Positions 14,920-16,494 of a stretch of 16,494 bases of DNA are shown piece by piece. Position numbers and translations under genes: made by a program. How positions within the stretch are numbered: the stretch's first letter is position 1; the number at the start of each line of letters is the position of its first letter. A model generated the notes under the pieces. That model saw only the letters and a program-made list of their open reading frames with translations, searched no databases and was not told the origin of the DNA. Source of the stretch: Schleiferiaceae bacterium (GTDB taxonomy: Bacteria > Bacteroidota > Bacteroidia > Flavobacteriales > Schleiferiaceae); contig JAOARK010000547.1 in NCBI GenBank assembly GCA_025210575.1, positions 1 to 16,494 on the forward strand. Reading direction: 5' to 3'.

Positions 14920-14929
14920 AAAACAGAAC

Positions 14930-16237
14930 ATGGACAAGATAAAAGCACATTTTCAGACGAAAATTGGCGACCAGATAAGTGAAATCAAAGATTTCTTAGC
15001 CGCTCATGGCGATGAAAAAATTGGTGACATTAAAGTGTCTCAACTGTATGGAGGAATGCGTGGTATGCAAGCATTAATTTGCGAAACATCTAAGCTTGAT
15101 CCAGACGAAGGAATTCGCTTTAGAGGATATAGTATTCCTGAATTACAAGAAAAACTTCCAAAGTTTCCAGGGGGTGGTAATGAGCCTTTACCTGAGGCAA
15201 TTTTTTACTTGATGTTGATGAACGAGATTCCTACGGATGATGACGTAAGAAGATTGAGCAACAACTGGGCAAGAAGAAGTATTGTTCCTCCACATATTTT
15301 TAAAGCAATTGATGCACTTCCTGTTACTGCTCATCCAATGACGCAGTTTACAGTAGGTATTATGGCTTTGCAAACAGAAAGTGAATTCGCAAAAGCGTAC
15401 AAAAAAGGAATCAATAAGAAGAATTATTGGGAGCCAACGTACGAAGATGCAATGAACTTGATTGCAAGACTTCCACGCATTGCTGCTTACATTTATAGAA
15501 GAAGATACCATAATGGTGAGCACATTGAGCCAGATCACAACTTAGATTGGTCTGGAAACTTTGCGCACATGTTAGGTTTTGACAATGAGGAATTCAGAGA
15601 GTTGATGCGTCTATATATGACCATTCACTCTGACCATGAAGGAGGAAACGTATCTGCACATGCAGTTCATTTAGTAGGTTCAGCTTTAAGTGATGCTTAC
15701 TTGTCTTTCTCTGCTGGTATGAATGGATTGGCAGGGCCGTTACACGGGTTGGCAAACCAAGAAGTAATTCGTTGGATTCAATCTATGCGTCAAGAATTAG
15801 GTGGTGGTCTACCTTCTAAAGAAGAGATTGCTAACTATTGTCGTAAGACCTTAGCAGAAGGAAAAGTTATTCCAGGATTTGGTCATGCTGTACTTCGTAA
15901 AACGGACCCACGCTACACTGCACAAAGAGAGTTTGCATTACAGCACATGCCACATGATGACATGTTCTTAATTGTAAGTCGTGTATATGAAGTAGTTCCA
16001 GAGATTTTAGAGGCAACAGGTAAGGTTAAGAATCCTTGGCCAAATGTAGATGCGCATAGCGGACAATTGTTAATGCATTACAATTTGACCGAATATGAAT
16101 TCTATACCGTTTTGTTTGGTGTTGCACGTTCATTAGGAACTATGGCTAACCTTATTTGGGACAGAGCAATAGGATCTGCATTAGAGCGTCCAGGATCTAC
16201 AACTACAGATTTACTAAAAGAGAAATTCGCGAAGTAA
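14930..16237 (+). CDS. gltA: Citrate synthase, eukaryotic/mitochondrial type
   Basis: A 435-residue citrate synthase (oxaloacetate plus acetyl-CoA to citrate). It resembles mitochondrial enzymes rather than the allosteric GltA of most Gram-negatives: SDHEGGNVSAHAVHLVGSAL (234-253), GLAGPLHGLANQEV (266-279), GFGHAVLRKTDPRYTAQREF (316-335), KNPWPNVDAHSG (367-378) and the C-terminal LERPGS. Against pig heart enzyme numbering, His272, His319 and Asp374 match the catalytic His274, His320 and Asp375; His236, Arg328, Arg400 and Arg420 match the oxaloacetate ligands. There is no organelle-targeting leader. The frame stays open 19 codons back into eno to another ATG, but ATG 14930, 10 bases after the eno stop, is the natural start. 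The gene symbol reflects function and locus, not close orthology to E. coli gltA. Confidence 0.96.
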   Translation: MDKIKAHFQTKIGDQISEIKDFLAAHGDEKIGDIKVSQLYGGMRGMQALICETSKLDPDEGIRFRGYSIPELQEKLPKFPGGGNEPLPEAIFYLMLMNEIPTDDDVRRLSNNWARRSIVPPHIFKAIDALPVTAHPMTQFTVGIMALQTESEFAKAYKKGINKKNYWEPTYEDAMNLIARLPRIAAYIYRRRYHNGEHIEPDHNLDWSGNFAHMLGFDNEEFRELMRLYMTIHSDHEGGNVSAHAVHLVGSALSDAYLSFSAGMNGLAGPLHGLANQEVIRWIQSMRQELGGGLPSKEEIANYCRKTLAEGKVIPGFGHAVLRKTDPRYTAQREFALQHMPHDDMFLIVSRVYEVVPEILEATGKVKNPWPNVDAHSGQLLMHYNLTEYEFYTVLFGVARSLGTMANLIWDRAIGSALERPGSTTTDLLKEKFAK

Positions 16238-16260
16238 GCGGGTAGCTCCTTAAATATTTT

Positions 16261-16294
16261 AAACTCCAGTTTTGTAAGAAGCTGGAGTTTTTTT
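16261..16294 (+). terminator. Intrinsic terminator after citrate synthase
   Basis: AAACTCCAG (16261-16269) pairs perfectly with CTGGAGTTT (16282-16290), 9 pairs around a 12-base loop, and runs into seven T (16288-16294). It starts 24 bases after the citrate synthase stop and closes the carA-eno-citrate synthase unit. Confidence 0.85.
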
Positions 16295-16312
16295 ATGCTC
16301 AAAATAATTTTG
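16282..16312 (+). promoter_or_regulatory. Putative Bacteroidota sigma-ABfr promoter
   Basis: TAATTTTG at 16305-16312 is a full match to the Bacteroidota -7 consensus TAnnTTTG. CTGG at 16282-16285 lies 19 bases upstream, where the -33 element TTTG is expected, but matches only its last part. Transcription would start about 5-8 bases after the -7 element, leaving a leader of roughly 15 bases before ATG 16335. The weak -33 element coincides with the right arm of the terminator hairpin. This is a pattern match only. Confidence 0.45.
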
Positions 16313-16334
16313 AAATGCTCTACGTTTTCTCTTC

Positions 16335-16494
16335 ATGAGGCACTTCTTTTTATTAATAATAATTTGCTTTTCTATAGAAGGTTACAGCCAATCCATTTCT
16401 CTAAAACCTCCCAGAAATAGCGAGTACAGGGAGTTAGTTCTTGGGTTTAGGAATTATTTCAAGTTTGAAATAGATGATCTGACCTTGCACGAAC
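16335..16494 (+). CDS. Exported protein of unknown function, N-terminal part
   Basis: ATG 16335 opens a frame that stays open for 53 codons to the right edge. The first 18 residues (MRHFFLLIIICFSIEGYS) look like a type I signal peptide: short basic start, hydrophobic core, and Gly16/Ser18 at the -3/-1 positions. Gln19 then follows as the first mature residue, which is common in secreted Bacteroidota proteins. Cys11 lacks the small residue needed before a lipobox cysteine, so a lipoprotein is unlikely. The mature part seen (ISLKPPRNSEYRELVLGFRN then YFKFEIDDLTLHE) matches no family I recognise. It has its own likely promoter and lies beyond the terminator, so it is a separate unit from the citrate synthase. 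Confidence 0.6.
   Translation, partial: MRHFFLLIIICFSIEGYSQSISLKPPRNSEYRELVLGFRNYFKFEIDDLTLHE

Noticed and set aside
14873..14929. In-frame upstream extension of the citrate synthase, starting inside eno (19 extra residues)
   Set aside because: It lies within the conserved eno C-terminus in another frame, the extra residues show no leader or targeting character, and ATG 14930 gives the family's expected start 10 bases after the eno stop.
16295..16423. Short frame from ATG 16295 (about 41 codons)
   Set aside because: It starts inside the terminator-promoter region ahead of any likely transcription start, is out of frame with the signal-peptide gene and has no recognisable content.

Overview
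This window is almost entirely a long ribosomal-protein transcription unit from a member of the Bacteroidota, most likely of the order Flavobacteriales. The pointers are: AT-leaning DNA with A/T-ending codons, no well-spaced Shine-Dalgarno sequence before any gene, cysteine-poor S4, S14 and L36, secY followed directly by infA with no map or adk between them, an L17 with a long low-complexity tail, and carA-eno-citrate synthase directly downstream of rplQ. The taxonomic placement is an inference from these traits; there is no rRNA here to confirm it.

Positions 1-12431 hold the fused S10, spc and alpha operons, all on the plus strand: (rplD)-rplW-rplB-rpsS-rplV-rpsC-rplP-rpmC-rpsQ-rplN-rplX-rplE-rpsN-rpsH-rplF-rplR-rpsE-rpmD-rplO-secY-infA-rpmJ-rpsM-rpsK-rpsD-rpoA-rplQ. 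rplD is cut by the left edge. No gap exceeds 23 bases, and rpoA and rplQ overlap by one base (TAATG). The products build both ribosomal subunits, the SecY translocon, initiation factor IF-1 and the RNA polymerase alpha subunit, so the unit couples translation, transcription and secretion capacity. Two genes too short for simple ORF cut-offs, rpmD (L30) and rpmJ (L36), are intact. A strong hairpin with a T-run follows rplQ.

Positions 12514-16237 hold three metabolic genes spaced 6 and 10 bases apart, apparently one operon: carA (glutaminase subunit of carbamoyl-phosphate synthetase), eno (enolase) and a citrate synthase. The citrate synthase is the most unusual gene. It is of the eukaryotic/mitochondrial type rather than the usual Gram-negative GltA type, with all expected active-site residues in place. 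A second hairpin terminator follows it.

Positions 16295-16494 hold a Bacteroidota-type promoter element (TAnnTTTG) just beyond that terminator, then the first 53 codons of a gene for an unrecognised exported protein that runs off the right edge.

No tRNA, rRNA, mobile element, CRISPR array or repeat array was seen, and there is no gene-free stretch over 100 bases. I found no convincing undescribed system; this is largely core housekeeping DNA with a few lineage-specific details worth checking.
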